Origin: Saprospirales bacterium
GTDB taxonomy: Bacteria; Bacteroidota; Bacteroidia; Chitinophagales; Saprospiraceae
Assembly: GCA_002698985.1 (NCBI GenBank)
Contig: PAAY01000037.1
Coordinates: 113,104-177,103, forward strand
Direction of reading: 5' to 3'
Length of the DNA stretch: 64,000 nt
Part shown: piece after piece, positions 51,554-58,814 of the stretch
Layout of the letters: every line of letters starts with the position of its first letter
Numbering within the stretch: the first letter of the stretch is position 1
Made by a program: the position numbers and the translations under genes
The notes under the pieces: model-generated
Seen by the model: the letters and a program-made list of their open reading frames with translations, nothing else
Databases searched by the model: none
What the model was told of the DNA's origin: nothing

Positions 51554-51847
51554 TTAAAGGTTCTTTTGTTCCCACCAAGGTGGTTCATTTACATTGTTTA
51601 TTTTCTTTGTTTCTGTTGGTTTATTAATGTTCCCTTTTGTCGATGGTTTGTGATTATTATTCTTTGAATCAAGATATTTAATGAAATAAAGTCCAGTCCC
51701 TGGAATGCCAATACTAAAATATTTTCGACCTGATGGAGAAACTCCAAATCTAAAACCAGGAATACCCCAACTCATACCAACACCACCTTTTGAAAGTGTT
51801 GTCCTGAATGGTCCCGACCTAAATACTTTTCTAAATATCCAACTCAT
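51554..51847 (-). CDS. DUF4236-type small protein
   Basis: 97 residues. The first 55 (MSWIFRKVFRSGPFRTTLSKGGVGMSWGIPGFRFGVSPSGRKYFSIGIPGTGLYF) are the Gly/aromatic pattern of DUF4236: SKxGVGxSxGxxGFRxxxxPSGRxxxxxGIPGTG. The remainder is a polar Asn/Lys/Pro-rich tail. Function unknown. Its ATG overlaps the stop of the kinase gene by 4 bases, so it is translationally coupled and is a likely working part of the kinase/phosphatase operon. Confidence 0.8.
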   Translation of the reverse strand: MSWIFRKVFRSGPFRTTLSKGGVGMSWGIPGFRFGVSPSGRKYFSIGIPGTGLYFIKYLDSKNNNHKPSTKGNINKPTETKKINNVNEPPWWEQKNL

Positions 51848-53523
51848 GATTTAAACCAACTTTGAACCCAACCACCTAAAATACCACCACCAATTGCTCC
51901 TAAAAACCACAATTTTCCATTAGATGCACCGCCAATAATAGCTGCACCAATAACTGCAAAAATTATCGGTACAATACAACCATTGTTGTCACTACTGCTA
52001 GTTGAAGAACTGGATGATTTTGTTGTCTGGCTTGTACTTGTATAAGATGGTGTTGGCGGTTTATACGATGTAGTCGGTGGTTTATATGTACTAGTTGTAG
52101 GTGGAGTCTTAATTGTTGCTTTTGGCGGTGTAGAAACAGGCTTGTGTTTGTATAAGTCATTGAAAACATCAACTTCTTTGTCAATTACTTTTTTGGGTGT
52201 TACGGGTACTTGAATTGATTGTTTGGGAGTTGGTTTAAATTGAAGTCTTTGATTTGCTTCATTTTCGCTTGAAAGTATCTGTATTTGAGCAGCAAGTTCA
52301 ACTACTGTCTGAGGCTTATTGCCGTAGCTTGCTATTACACCAGTGACACTTACCCATTTTCCAACTAAAGATGACGGACTAATGCCATTGGCTTTCAAAG
52401 CAGCTAAACCTTCTTGCCAAATGACAATTGTGAATGTATGATTAGGCCATGCTCCACCAAAATTTAAGAATGTATATGGGTCACCATATTTGGTTGTAGA
52501 AGATTTGATTGCTCCAATCTTGCCTACAACTTCTATTTTCTCGCCAAAATGCTCAAGAATGCTACCGACTTTGCTTGCGTCTAAAATTAGATATTGACTT
52601 CTGTTAATTGAGATAGTACCAGCAGCAGATTTATTATAAGTAAAATTGCCACTTAAGAAGTCCTTTAAATTTGGAACCTTTTCAAAATCCAAATGGCAAC
52701 AGCCAATTAATCTTTCAATTAGTGGCTTTATTTCGGAAATAGCAGAAAGGTCACTAATCAGGGATGAGTTCTGTAAATCAGCAAAGTCTTGACTTTTAAA
52801 AAGTATGTTCTCGCTATTATCGTATTTTTTCCATAGCGATGGATTTATTGAAATCGCTTTTAAACCAATATAAATTACTAGTGATGAAAACCTATCAATG
52901 TGCTGATTATAATGCGATGCTGAACGCTTAGGGTGTTGGTAATTTATGTGACCAATTTCATTTGTTTTGAGAGTAGCTAATTCAGGAAAATACATTCCGT
53001 CATAGTCAATTAAATACAGACTGTCATTTTTTACAATTATGTTACCATGCTGTAAGTCACCATGAGCAATTCCAAATCTTTCTAGTTCATTGATTAGATT
53101 AACAAAATCGGAAAGGAGTTTTTCTACTTTCGCTTTTTGCGTATAATTTTTACTCAAGTAAATATTCAATGGCTCACCTTCTAGCCATTGCATTTTAATA
53201 ACAGGATATGGCTTTCCGTTGACTTTTATTCCGTCCGAAAGATATTTTGCTTCGACAAAGTATTTTGAATTGTTTTTACTTAGAAAGGTTCCAATTGCTT
53301 GATATCTTCTTTGTAAATCGGAAATATCTCTGTGAAAACATCTTACTGCCCAACTTTTTTGACTATTGGATAGCTTATAAGTAATTGTAAATCCGCCTGA
53401 GTATGGCTTTGGCAAACCCAATGGGGTAGTTTCTACAGAGCTCGATTTTAAGTCTGCATCATTGAAGGAAATTCTTGGGTTTTGTACCGCTACGTTATAT
53501 TCGTCACCCCTTGGTAAAAGCAT
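51844..53523 (-). CDS. membrane-anchored protein kinase with OB-like region (TerY-P/YegI type)
   Basis: 559 residues. The N-terminal 270 form a protein kinase fold: IAHGDLQHGNIIV (catalytic loop, Asp and Asn), LYLIDYDGMYF (in the place of DFG), and WAVRCFHRD, where the usual strand-3 Lys is Arg. Residues about 320-415 look like an OB-fold (VVGKIGAIKSSTTKYGDPYTFLNFGG, WVSVTGVIASYGNKPQTVVELA). A long Pro/Thr/Ser-rich linker and a Gly-zipper membrane segment (VPIIFAVIGAAIIGGASN, then GAIGGGILGG) end the protein. The start shares one base with the PP2C stop. In E. coli the related yegI kinase is beside a PP2C and a VWA gene, as here. Confidence 0.8.
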   Translation of the reverse strand: MLLPRGDEYNVAVQNPRISFNDADLKSSSVETTPLGLPKPYSGGFTITYKLSNSQKSWAVRCFHRDISDLQRRYQAIGTFLSKNNSKYFVEAKYLSDGIKVNGKPYPVIKMQWLEGEPLNIYLSKNYTQKAKVEKLLSDFVNLINELERFGIAHGDLQHGNIIVKNDSLYLIDYDGMYFPELATLKTNEIGHINYQHPKRSASHYNQHIDRFSSLVIYIGLKAISINPSLWKKYDNSENILFKSQDFADLQNSSLISDLSAISEIKPLIERLIGCCHLDFEKVPNLKDFLSGNFTYNKSAAGTISINRSQYLILDASKVGSILEHFGEKIEVVGKIGAIKSSTTKYGDPYTFLNFGGAWPNHTFTIVIWQEGLAALKANGISPSSLVGKWVSVTGVIASYGNKPQTVVELAAQIQILSSENEANQRLQFKPTPKQSIQVPVTPKKVIDKEVDVFNDLYKHKPVSTPPKATIKTPPTTSTYKPPTTSYKPPTPSYTSTSQTTKSSSSSTSSSDNNGCIVPIIFAVIGAAIIGGASNGKLWFLGAIGGGILGGWVQSWFKS

Positions 53524-54278
53524 TAGTCAATATTTATTAGTACGACAGAAATGTCATCATTTTTCATTTCGTTCTCCTTTATTTTGTTGAATGTCCAATT
53601 TATAAAATCTGTTTGATAGTCTTCATAGTTTAGTAAGGTTAGCAGACTTAGCCAAGGACTTTCACCTTGATTAAGGCGTTTGAAAATCCACATTGCTAAG
53701 GCATCTGATGCAAGTATTAATAAGTCTCCACTTTCAACCTGACCGTTCAAATATTTAACTGATTTTTCAAAATCTGTTTGAAACTTAGGATTCGTGGCAA
53801 ACAATGAAGGTGTATTGCCAAAGTCTTCAAAGCTAGTTATTGGGAAAGAATATATTAATTCATTATCCCGTACTTGAAATAAAGTGCAGTCGCCAATTGA
53901 AACTGCTTCAAAAGTTTTTTCTTCTAAATTTAAAGTGATACCTAAAAAAGTAGCAAAAGCACCATTTTCCAATTTTTGTTGGGCGTACCAAGGCAACTCA
54001 ATAACAAATGTTATTGATTGCCATGCTTCAGAAATAGCATTTATTGTAGATGGTAAATTAACTAAATCAAATGGTTTGTCTTTATAGCAACTCACTAAAA
54101 GGTCAGACCATTCTTTTGAAAATGATGATTCAGTTGCTCCGTCTGAAATAGCGAACTTTATTATTGGTTCACTTTCTAATTGTGAAATGGATGGAACTAA
54201 AACATTGTCTTCATTCTCATTTACCGAATTACCAACTTTTGCTATTGAAATGTATTTATATGAACACTTCAATATCAT
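53523..54278 (-). CDS. PP2C-type protein phosphatase (PphC/YegK-like)
   Basis: 251 residues with PP2C signposts: NSVNENEDNVLV, ISDGATESSFSKEWSDLL (metal-binding Asp-Gly), LILASDALAMWIFKRL, and NDDISVVLINI at the end. Expected to dephosphorylate Ser/Thr with Mg or Mn. The start overlaps the VWA stop by 4 bases and its stop shares a base with the kinase start, so kinase and phosphatase would be made in fixed ratio and probably act on the same target. Confidence 0.85.
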   Translation of the reverse strand: MILKCSYKYISIAKVGNSVNENEDNVLVPSISQLESEPIIKFAISDGATESSFSKEWSDLLVSCYKDKPFDLVNLPSTINAISEAWQSITFVIELPWYAQQKLENGAFATFLGITLNLEEKTFEAVSIGDCTLFQVRDNELIYSFPITSFEDFGNTPSLFATNPKFQTDFEKSVKYLNGQVESGDLLILASDALAMWIFKRLNQGESPWLSLLTLLNYEDYQTDFINWTFNKIKENEMKNDDISVVLINID

Positions 54279-55117
54279 CTTAGTTGGAGACTTGGACGTG
54301 TTCCAATTTCAATTGCGGTAATAATTAAGTCAATATCACCATTGAGAACAAAGGCTTTTGCACCGTCTGATAGATTTAAACCAAATTCTTGAGCAGCTAC
54401 GTTTCTCATAAAACTTGGGAGAAGAGATGCACCATTAAAGAGTTTTTCGGAATAATGGTCGGGTAACTGAACTTCAGGGCCAGGAAATGAAATTGGATTA
54501 ACACTTCTTGCATTTGTATGCAGATTGAAAAGAATTACATTACCGTCATTTGAAGCTTGGCTTGTCAATTTATTCATTTCTTCTGTCGGGTCTCCGTCTG
54601 TACTCTCTCCGTCTGTTATGTGAATCACAACAGGGGGAAAACAGTTTGGATTTGATGAAAGCCAATCAGCAATAATAGTGTTCGCTTTTCTAAATGCTTC
54701 TGTCATTGGCGTTCCACCATTTGCAGTTGGGTCAAACCATATTGGAAATTTCACTGAAGTATCAACCAAGCCACCAGCACCGTCTGAAACTCTTTTTGTT
54801 CTTTCTTCAATTCTTGCTGGATTATTTGCAATCTCCGATATAGGAACTAAGTTTTTTCCCGATAAACTACCACCAAATGCTGGACCAACACCATTTGCTC
54901 CATATCCAATAACTCCAACATTATAGTAGTCTCTAACCCCTTCTGATTTTGCACACTTTATTACAAGTTGTTGTAACATTCGGTTAATAACGTCAGCTAA
55001 TGCTTCTGATTTAGGTTTTCCAACACTTACGTAATTGTCGGACATGGAACCTGATTGGTCAATTACAAAAAGAAAACAACTTGGGTTGTTTCTACTGATT
55101 TCTGCTGAGTATGCCAT
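54275..55117 (-). CDS. TerY-like von Willebrand A domain protein
   Basis: 280 residues consisting mainly of one VWA domain. The metal-ion site is complete: FVIDQSGSMSD (DxSxS), GGTPMTEAFRKAN (Thr), and IHITDGESTDG (Asp). No signal peptide, so cytoplasmic, like TerY and YegL. In Ter-type systems this protein is the presumed scaffold or substrate of the kinase/phosphatase pair. First gene of a four-gene, overlapping operon; no gene lies in the 192 bases between it and attC-like site 1. Confidence 0.85.
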   Translation of the reverse strand: MAYSAEISRNNPSCFLFVIDQSGSMSDNYVSVGKPKSEALADVINRMLQQLVIKCAKSEGVRDYYNVGVIGYGANGVGPAFGGSLSGKNLVPISEIANNPARIEERTKRVSDGAGGLVDTSVKFPIWFDPTANGGTPMTEAFRKANTIIADWLSSNPNCFPPVVIHITDGESTDGDPTEEMNKLTSQASNDGNVILFNLHTNARSVNPISFPGPEVQLPDHYSEKLFNGASLLPSFMRNVAAQEFGLNLSDGAKAFVLNGDIDLIITAIEIGTRPSLQLR

Positions 55118-55309
55118 ATTATTTTGATTTTAATTGTTAGCAAATTTAATATTTAGGATGATGTTTCGTTGGGGCAAAAGCAAATGTGCTGCAACTGTGT
55201 CGGCTTGTGTGATGGGTTGCAGATCTTTTGATTTTGCTGAAGCGTTGGCTTGTCTGTTCATTTGTCCATTCGTTTTATTTTTGCACTGTCGTCTTTTAGC
55301 ATGACCGGT

Positions 55310-55433
55310 AACGGTCTCGTGTATGAGCAGTAGCGGATTTTATATGACTACTTTTCTGGCTACAATATACTCTAATAAAAAGAAAAAACGGTTCAAGTTT
55401 GCACTCAAACCGCTATTGCTTATACACAATGTT
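55310..55433 (-). repeat. attC-like site 1 (closes the copper cassette)
   Basis: 124-base imperfect palindrome within the 339-base gap 55118-55456. On the minus strand: GCAGAGAAC (outer arm), GTGTATAAGCAATAGCGG, a central AT-rich loop, CCGCTACTGCTCATACAC, then CGTTACCGGT. The inner stem pairs 16 of 18 bases. The outer arm GCAGAGAAC is the exact complement of GTTCTCTGC at the start of the same cassette (58695-58703). The rest of the gap (55118-55309) holds no gene; AGCGTTGGCTTGT within it recurs at about 51504. Confidence 0.75.
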
Positions 55434-55456
55434 CTCTGCTGGCTTTTTTGGTTCTC

Positions 55457-55675
55457 TTAACTGATAACTTCTGCCTTGAAGCCCTTGCTTTGAACAATTT
55501 TTATCACTTCATCTTCGGATATTCCTTTGGAAATCACGGTAAGGATTTTGTCGCTGTTGTCCGTATCAACATCCCAATGACAAACCCCTGCGGCATTGTC
55601 AAGGTCTGATTGTACTTTGGATACGCAACCTCCACAATTGAGGTTTGTTTTGAATTTCAGTTCTTTATTTTCCAT
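55457..55675 (-). CDS. HMA-domain copper chaperone (CopZ-like)
   Basis: 72 residues from MENKELKFKTNLNCGGCVSKVQSDL (Met13 of the track ORF). A single heavy-metal-associated domain with the metal motif NCGGC. It probably carries Cu(I) to the ATPase upstream in the operon. A 38-base repeat shared with the copA upstream region lies about 60 bases before its start, so it may be under the same regulator from a separate promoter. Confidence 0.85.
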   Translation of the reverse strand: MENKELKFKTNLNCGGCVSKVQSDLDNAAGVCHWDVDTDNSDKILTVISKGISEDEVIKIVQSKGFKAEVIS

Positions 55676-55735
55676 TGTTTTAAAAATTTTATTGGTTATT
55701 AAATAATGCAAATTTTGTTACTATTCCATTCTTTA

Positions 55736-55773
55736 TTGTTGTACAATTTTGGAAATGATTTGTAAGATTTACT
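55736..55773 (-). promoter_or_regulatory. copper operator repeat, copy 2 (before the HMA gene)
   Basis: 38 bases that match 58048-58085 at 35 positions; on the minus strand it begins AGTAAATCTTACAA and continues with CATTTCCAAAATT. It starts at the copA stop codon. Both copies are followed downstream by TTTGCATT, perhaps part of the promoter. Probable binding site of the AraC-type regulator. Confidence 0.6.
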
Positions 55774-57997
55774 ATATTACTTTTTTCCATTTCAATCGCA
55801 AACTATTACTTACAACACTTACGCTACTCATTGCCATAGCTGCTCCTGCAATCATTGGATTGAGTAAAAAACCATTAATTGGGTATAAAATTCCTGCTGC
55901 AATCGGAATACCAATCAGGTTATAAATAAATGCCCAAAACAAGTTTTGCTTAATGGTAGCGACCGTTTGTTTGGATAGTTTGATGGCTTGTGGTATTTTG
56001 GTTAAGTCTGATGAAATGATGGTCATTTTAGCTACATCCATAGCAATGTCAGAGCCTTTGCCCATTGCAATACTAACATCTGCGGTTGCCAATGCGGTGC
56101 TGTCGTTTATTCCATCTCCAACCATTGCTACGGTTTTGCCCTGTTTTTGAAGTTCTTTTACAAAATCAGCTTTGTGCTTTGGCAATACTTCTGCTTTGTA
56201 ATGTTGGATGCCTGTTTGCTCGGCAATGGCTTTAGCGGTAGCTTCGTTGTCGCCTGTGAGCATATATAAATCAATGCCCATTTCCTGCATTTCTTTAATT
56301 GCTTGAGCAGAGGTTTCTTTTATTTTATCGGAAATAGCCACTACGGAAAGAGCTTGTTTACTGTCTGAAAACCAAATAACGGTTTTAGATAATTTGCTCC
56401 ATTCCTCCGCTCGTTGTTGCAATTCTTCGGGAATAGCGATGCTATTTTCAAACAATAACTTTTTGTTTCCTACAAAATAGGTTTCGTTATTATAGTCGGC
56501 CTTTGCTCCTTTTCCTGTAATGCTGTCAAAATTGGAAAGTGTTGTTGGAGTGACCTCTCCCAAATATTTTACAACCGCTTCTGCCAATGGGTGTTCAGAT
56601 TGTTTTTCAATACTCAAAAGAATATCTTTAGTGCTGTCGTCATTGTTCAACCAATGGATGTCTGTAACCTGTGGACGACCTTCAGTAATGGTTCCTGTTT
56701 TGTCCAAAATGATAGCATCTACTTTTTTGGCTAACTCCAAACTTTCGGCATCTTTAATTAAAATGCCTTGCTCGGCACCTTTGCCAACGCCTACCATAAT
56801 CGCTGTTGGTGTTGCCAATCCCAAAGCACAGGGACAAGCGATAACCAACACCGTTACTGCTGCTAATAATCCTTGAACTATAGCATTTTCACCACCAAAA
56901 ATCATCCAAACTATAAAAGTTAAAAGTGCGATTCCCATAACTACAGGCACAAAAATCCCTGCTATTTTATCCACCAATTTCTGTACAGGTGCTTTGCTCC
57001 CTTGTGCATCCTGAACCATTTTGATAATTTGGGCAAGCATTGTTTCCTTGCCGACTTTAACGGCTTTAAATTGAAAACTACCTTTTTGGTTTATCGTTCC
57101 CGCAAATACTTTTTCGTTTTTATTTTTCAATACAGGAACAGGCTCACCACTCAACATACTTTCATCTACATACGAACTGCCCGAAATGACCATTCCATCC
57201 ACTGCAATTTTTTCGCCCGGTTTTACCAAAATCACATTTCCTTCAATAACTTCTTCAATAGGCGTTTGCTTTTCTTTGCCATCTGCTTGAATTACGATAA
57301 CCGTTTTGGGTTGTAAGCCCATTAGTTTTTTAATAGCAGATGAAGTATTTCCTTTGGCTTTTTCTTCTAATAATTTTCCTAACAATATGAAAGCGATAAT
57401 GACGGCTGCGGCTTCAAAATAGACGTGGGCGTGTAATCCTCTTTGATGCCAAAAATCTGCAAATAACATATTGAACACGCTAAACACATAGGCAATACCT
57501 GTGCTTAATGCTACCAAGGTATCCATATTGGCTTTACGGTGTTTGGCTTGTTTCCACGCATTTACAAAAAAATCTCTACCCAACCACAAAACAACAGGTG
57601 TTGAAAATGCCCACATAATTTCATTGGCATAAGGCATTTCCATAAAAAACATTCCTATTATAACCACTGGCAAAGAAAGAATGACAGCCCAAATGGTTTT
57701 ATTTTTGAGTTCTTTAAACTTCTTTTCGTGAATGGCTTCAAGGGATTCCTGCTGTTTGGATTCGTCTTCAATTAATAAATCATATCCTACCCCTTGAACC
57801 GCTTTTCGTAGGTTTTCGGCATTGGTTACGTTGGATAGAAATTCAACGGTCAGATTCCCTGTAGCATAATTTACCGAAGCATTTACCACTCCCTCCTGAT
57901 GTGTTACAATACTTTCTACACTACTTGCACAAGAAGCACAAGTCATTCCCAAAACAGGGAAAGTTTGCGTAACTGTATTTTGATTTGTTGTTGCCAT
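55772..57997 (-). CDS. copA: copper-translocating P1B-type ATPase
   Basis: 741 residues: N-terminal HMA domain with GMTCASCASS, membrane helices, actuator loop GEPVP, the CPC metal site VIACPCALGLATP, phosphorylation site DKTGTITEGRP, hinge MVGDGINDSTALA, and the HP motif EKQSEHPLAEAV. CPC indicates a Cu(I)/Ag(I) exporter. It pumps copper from the cytoplasm to the periplasm. Central gene of the first cassette. Confidence 0.95.
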   Translation of the reverse strand: MATTNQNTVTQTFPVLGMTCASCASSVESIVTHQEGVVNASVNYATGNLTVEFLSNVTNAENLRKAVQGVGYDLLIEDESKQQESLEAIHEKKFKELKNKTIWAVILSLPVVIIGMFFMEMPYANEIMWAFSTPVVLWLGRDFFVNAWKQAKHRKANMDTLVALSTGIAYVFSVFNMLFADFWHQRGLHAHVYFEAAAVIIAFILLGKLLEEKAKGNTSSAIKKLMGLQPKTVIVIQADGKEKQTPIEEVIEGNVILVKPGEKIAVDGMVISGSSYVDESMLSGEPVPVLKNKNEKVFAGTINQKGSFQFKAVKVGKETMLAQIIKMVQDAQGSKAPVQKLVDKIAGIFVPVVMGIALLTFIVWMIFGGENAIVQGLLAAVTVLVIACPCALGLATPTAIMVGVGKGAEQGILIKDAESLELAKKVDAIILDKTGTITEGRPQVTDIHWLNNDDSTKDILLSIEKQSEHPLAEAVVKYLGEVTPTTLSNFDSITGKGAKADYNNETYFVGNKKLLFENSIAIPEELQQRAEEWSKLSKTVIWFSDSKQALSVVAISDKIKETSAQAIKEMQEMGIDLYMLTGDNEATAKAIAEQTGIQHYKAEVLPKHKADFVKELQKQGKTVAMVGDGINDSTALATADVSIAMGKGSDIAMDVAKMTIISSDLTKIPQAIKLSKQTVATIKQNLFWAFIYNLIGIPIAAGILYPINGFLLNPMIAGAAMAMSSVSVVSNSLRLKWKKVI

Positions 57998-58047
57998 ATC
58001 TCGATTGTTTTAATTACAATGCAAAGTGGCAACAATGGGTAGTTTTT

Positions 58048-58085
58048 TTGTTGTGTAATTTTGGAAATGAGTTGTAAGATTTACT
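58048..58085 (-). promoter_or_regulatory. copper operator repeat, copy 1 (before copA)
   Basis: Minus strand AGTAAATCTTACAA, then CTCATTTCCAAAATT. It touches the stop of the regulator gene and lies about 50 bases before the copA ATG. Same layout as the copy before the HMA gene, with 3 differences in 38 bases. Confidence 0.6.
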
Positions 58086-58648
58086 TATACCTCATCCAAA
58101 GGTTTTCTTCTGTCTTCACGTATTTTTTTAAAATGACTGGGCGAAAGCCCTGTTACTTTTTTAAATTGATTACTCAAATAAGCAACACTTGAATAATTGA
58201 GTCGAAAAGCAATTTCACTTAATGATAATTCGTCATAAACCAATAGTTCCTTTACCTTTTCTATCTTTTGAGCAATAAAATATTTTTCTATGGTCGTGCC
58301 TTCTACTTCCGAAAACAGGTTGGACAGGTAGCTGTAATCGTGATGGAGTTTTTCATTTAACAACTCCGAAAGGTTGGTTTTTATATCGTTGTCCTGATGA
58401 TGAACCAAGTCGATAATGATGTTCTTTATCTGTTCAATGATACGGCTTTTTTTGTCGACAATCATTTCAAAGCCTAATGACACCAACGCTTTACTAAATT
58501 TTTCTTTTTCTTGTCCTGTGAGTTCTCTTTCAAATGTTACTTCTCCCAATTGTACATCATTCGGCTCAATTCCTAATTTATCCAATTCGCTTTTTACCGC
58601 CATAATACAGCGGTTGCAAACCATATTCTTTATAAAGAGTGTTGTCAT
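58085..58648 (-). CDS. AraC-type regulator with N-terminal HMA-like segment
   Basis: 187 residues. The first 65 resemble an HMA metal-binding fold with MVCNRCIMAVKSEL, where CxxC is preserved. The last 80 residues are an AraC-type double helix-turn-helix (LSLSEIAFRLNYSSVAYLSNQFKKVTGLSPSHFKKI). This architecture suggests direct Cu(I)/Ag(I) sensing with DNA binding. First gene of the copper cassette, so it is next to attI and near any promoter there. Confidence 0.85.
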   Translation of the reverse strand: MTTLFIKNMVCNRCIMAVKSELDKLGIEPNDVQLGEVTFERELTGQEKEKFSKALVSLGFEMIVDKKSRIIEQIKNIIIDLVHHQDNDIKTNLSELLNEKLHHDYSYLSNLFSEVEGTTIEKYFIAQKIEKVKELLVYDELSLSEIAFRLNYSSVAYLSNQFKKVTGLSPSHFKKIREDRRKPLDEV

Positions 58649-58694
58649 ATTTTTTCAGAATACTTCAAGTTTATCACAGGTGTTTTTTTAGCTT

Positions 58695-58753
58695 GCAGAG
58701 AACGCCCAAATATACGCATTGCGTCTATGCACCTATACCCGCATTGCGTCTAT
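58695..58753. other. attI-like zone
   Basis: Between the first cassette and the recombinase gene: the cassette boundary GCAGAGAAC (58695-58703, GTTCTCTGC on the minus strand), then two identical 14-base direct repeats CGCATTGCGTCTAT at 58715-58728 and 58740-58753, 25 bases apart. In classical integrons attI carries direct repeats bound by the integrase next to the crossover. Nothing here folds like attC, which is as expected for attI. Confidence 0.6.
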
Positions 58754-58814
58754 CAAATTGGTTCAGTTGGTAAAATTTCTGTTTAACCGTTTGGTAGTTA
58801 GTGTTTTGTCTCTT

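Noticed and set aside
51437-51667. 76-codon hydrophobic plus-strand ORF
   Set aside because: Antisense to the end of the DUF4236 gene and to the non-coding strip beside attC-like site 2; composition comes from T-rich DNA.
51286-55433. Ordinary transposon with terminal inverted repeats (GTTACCGGT...ACCGGTAAC)
   Set aside because: The inverted ends are explained by the R'/R'' relation of each cassette; the neighbouring block has different ends with the same relation, there is no transposase and no target duplication is seen.
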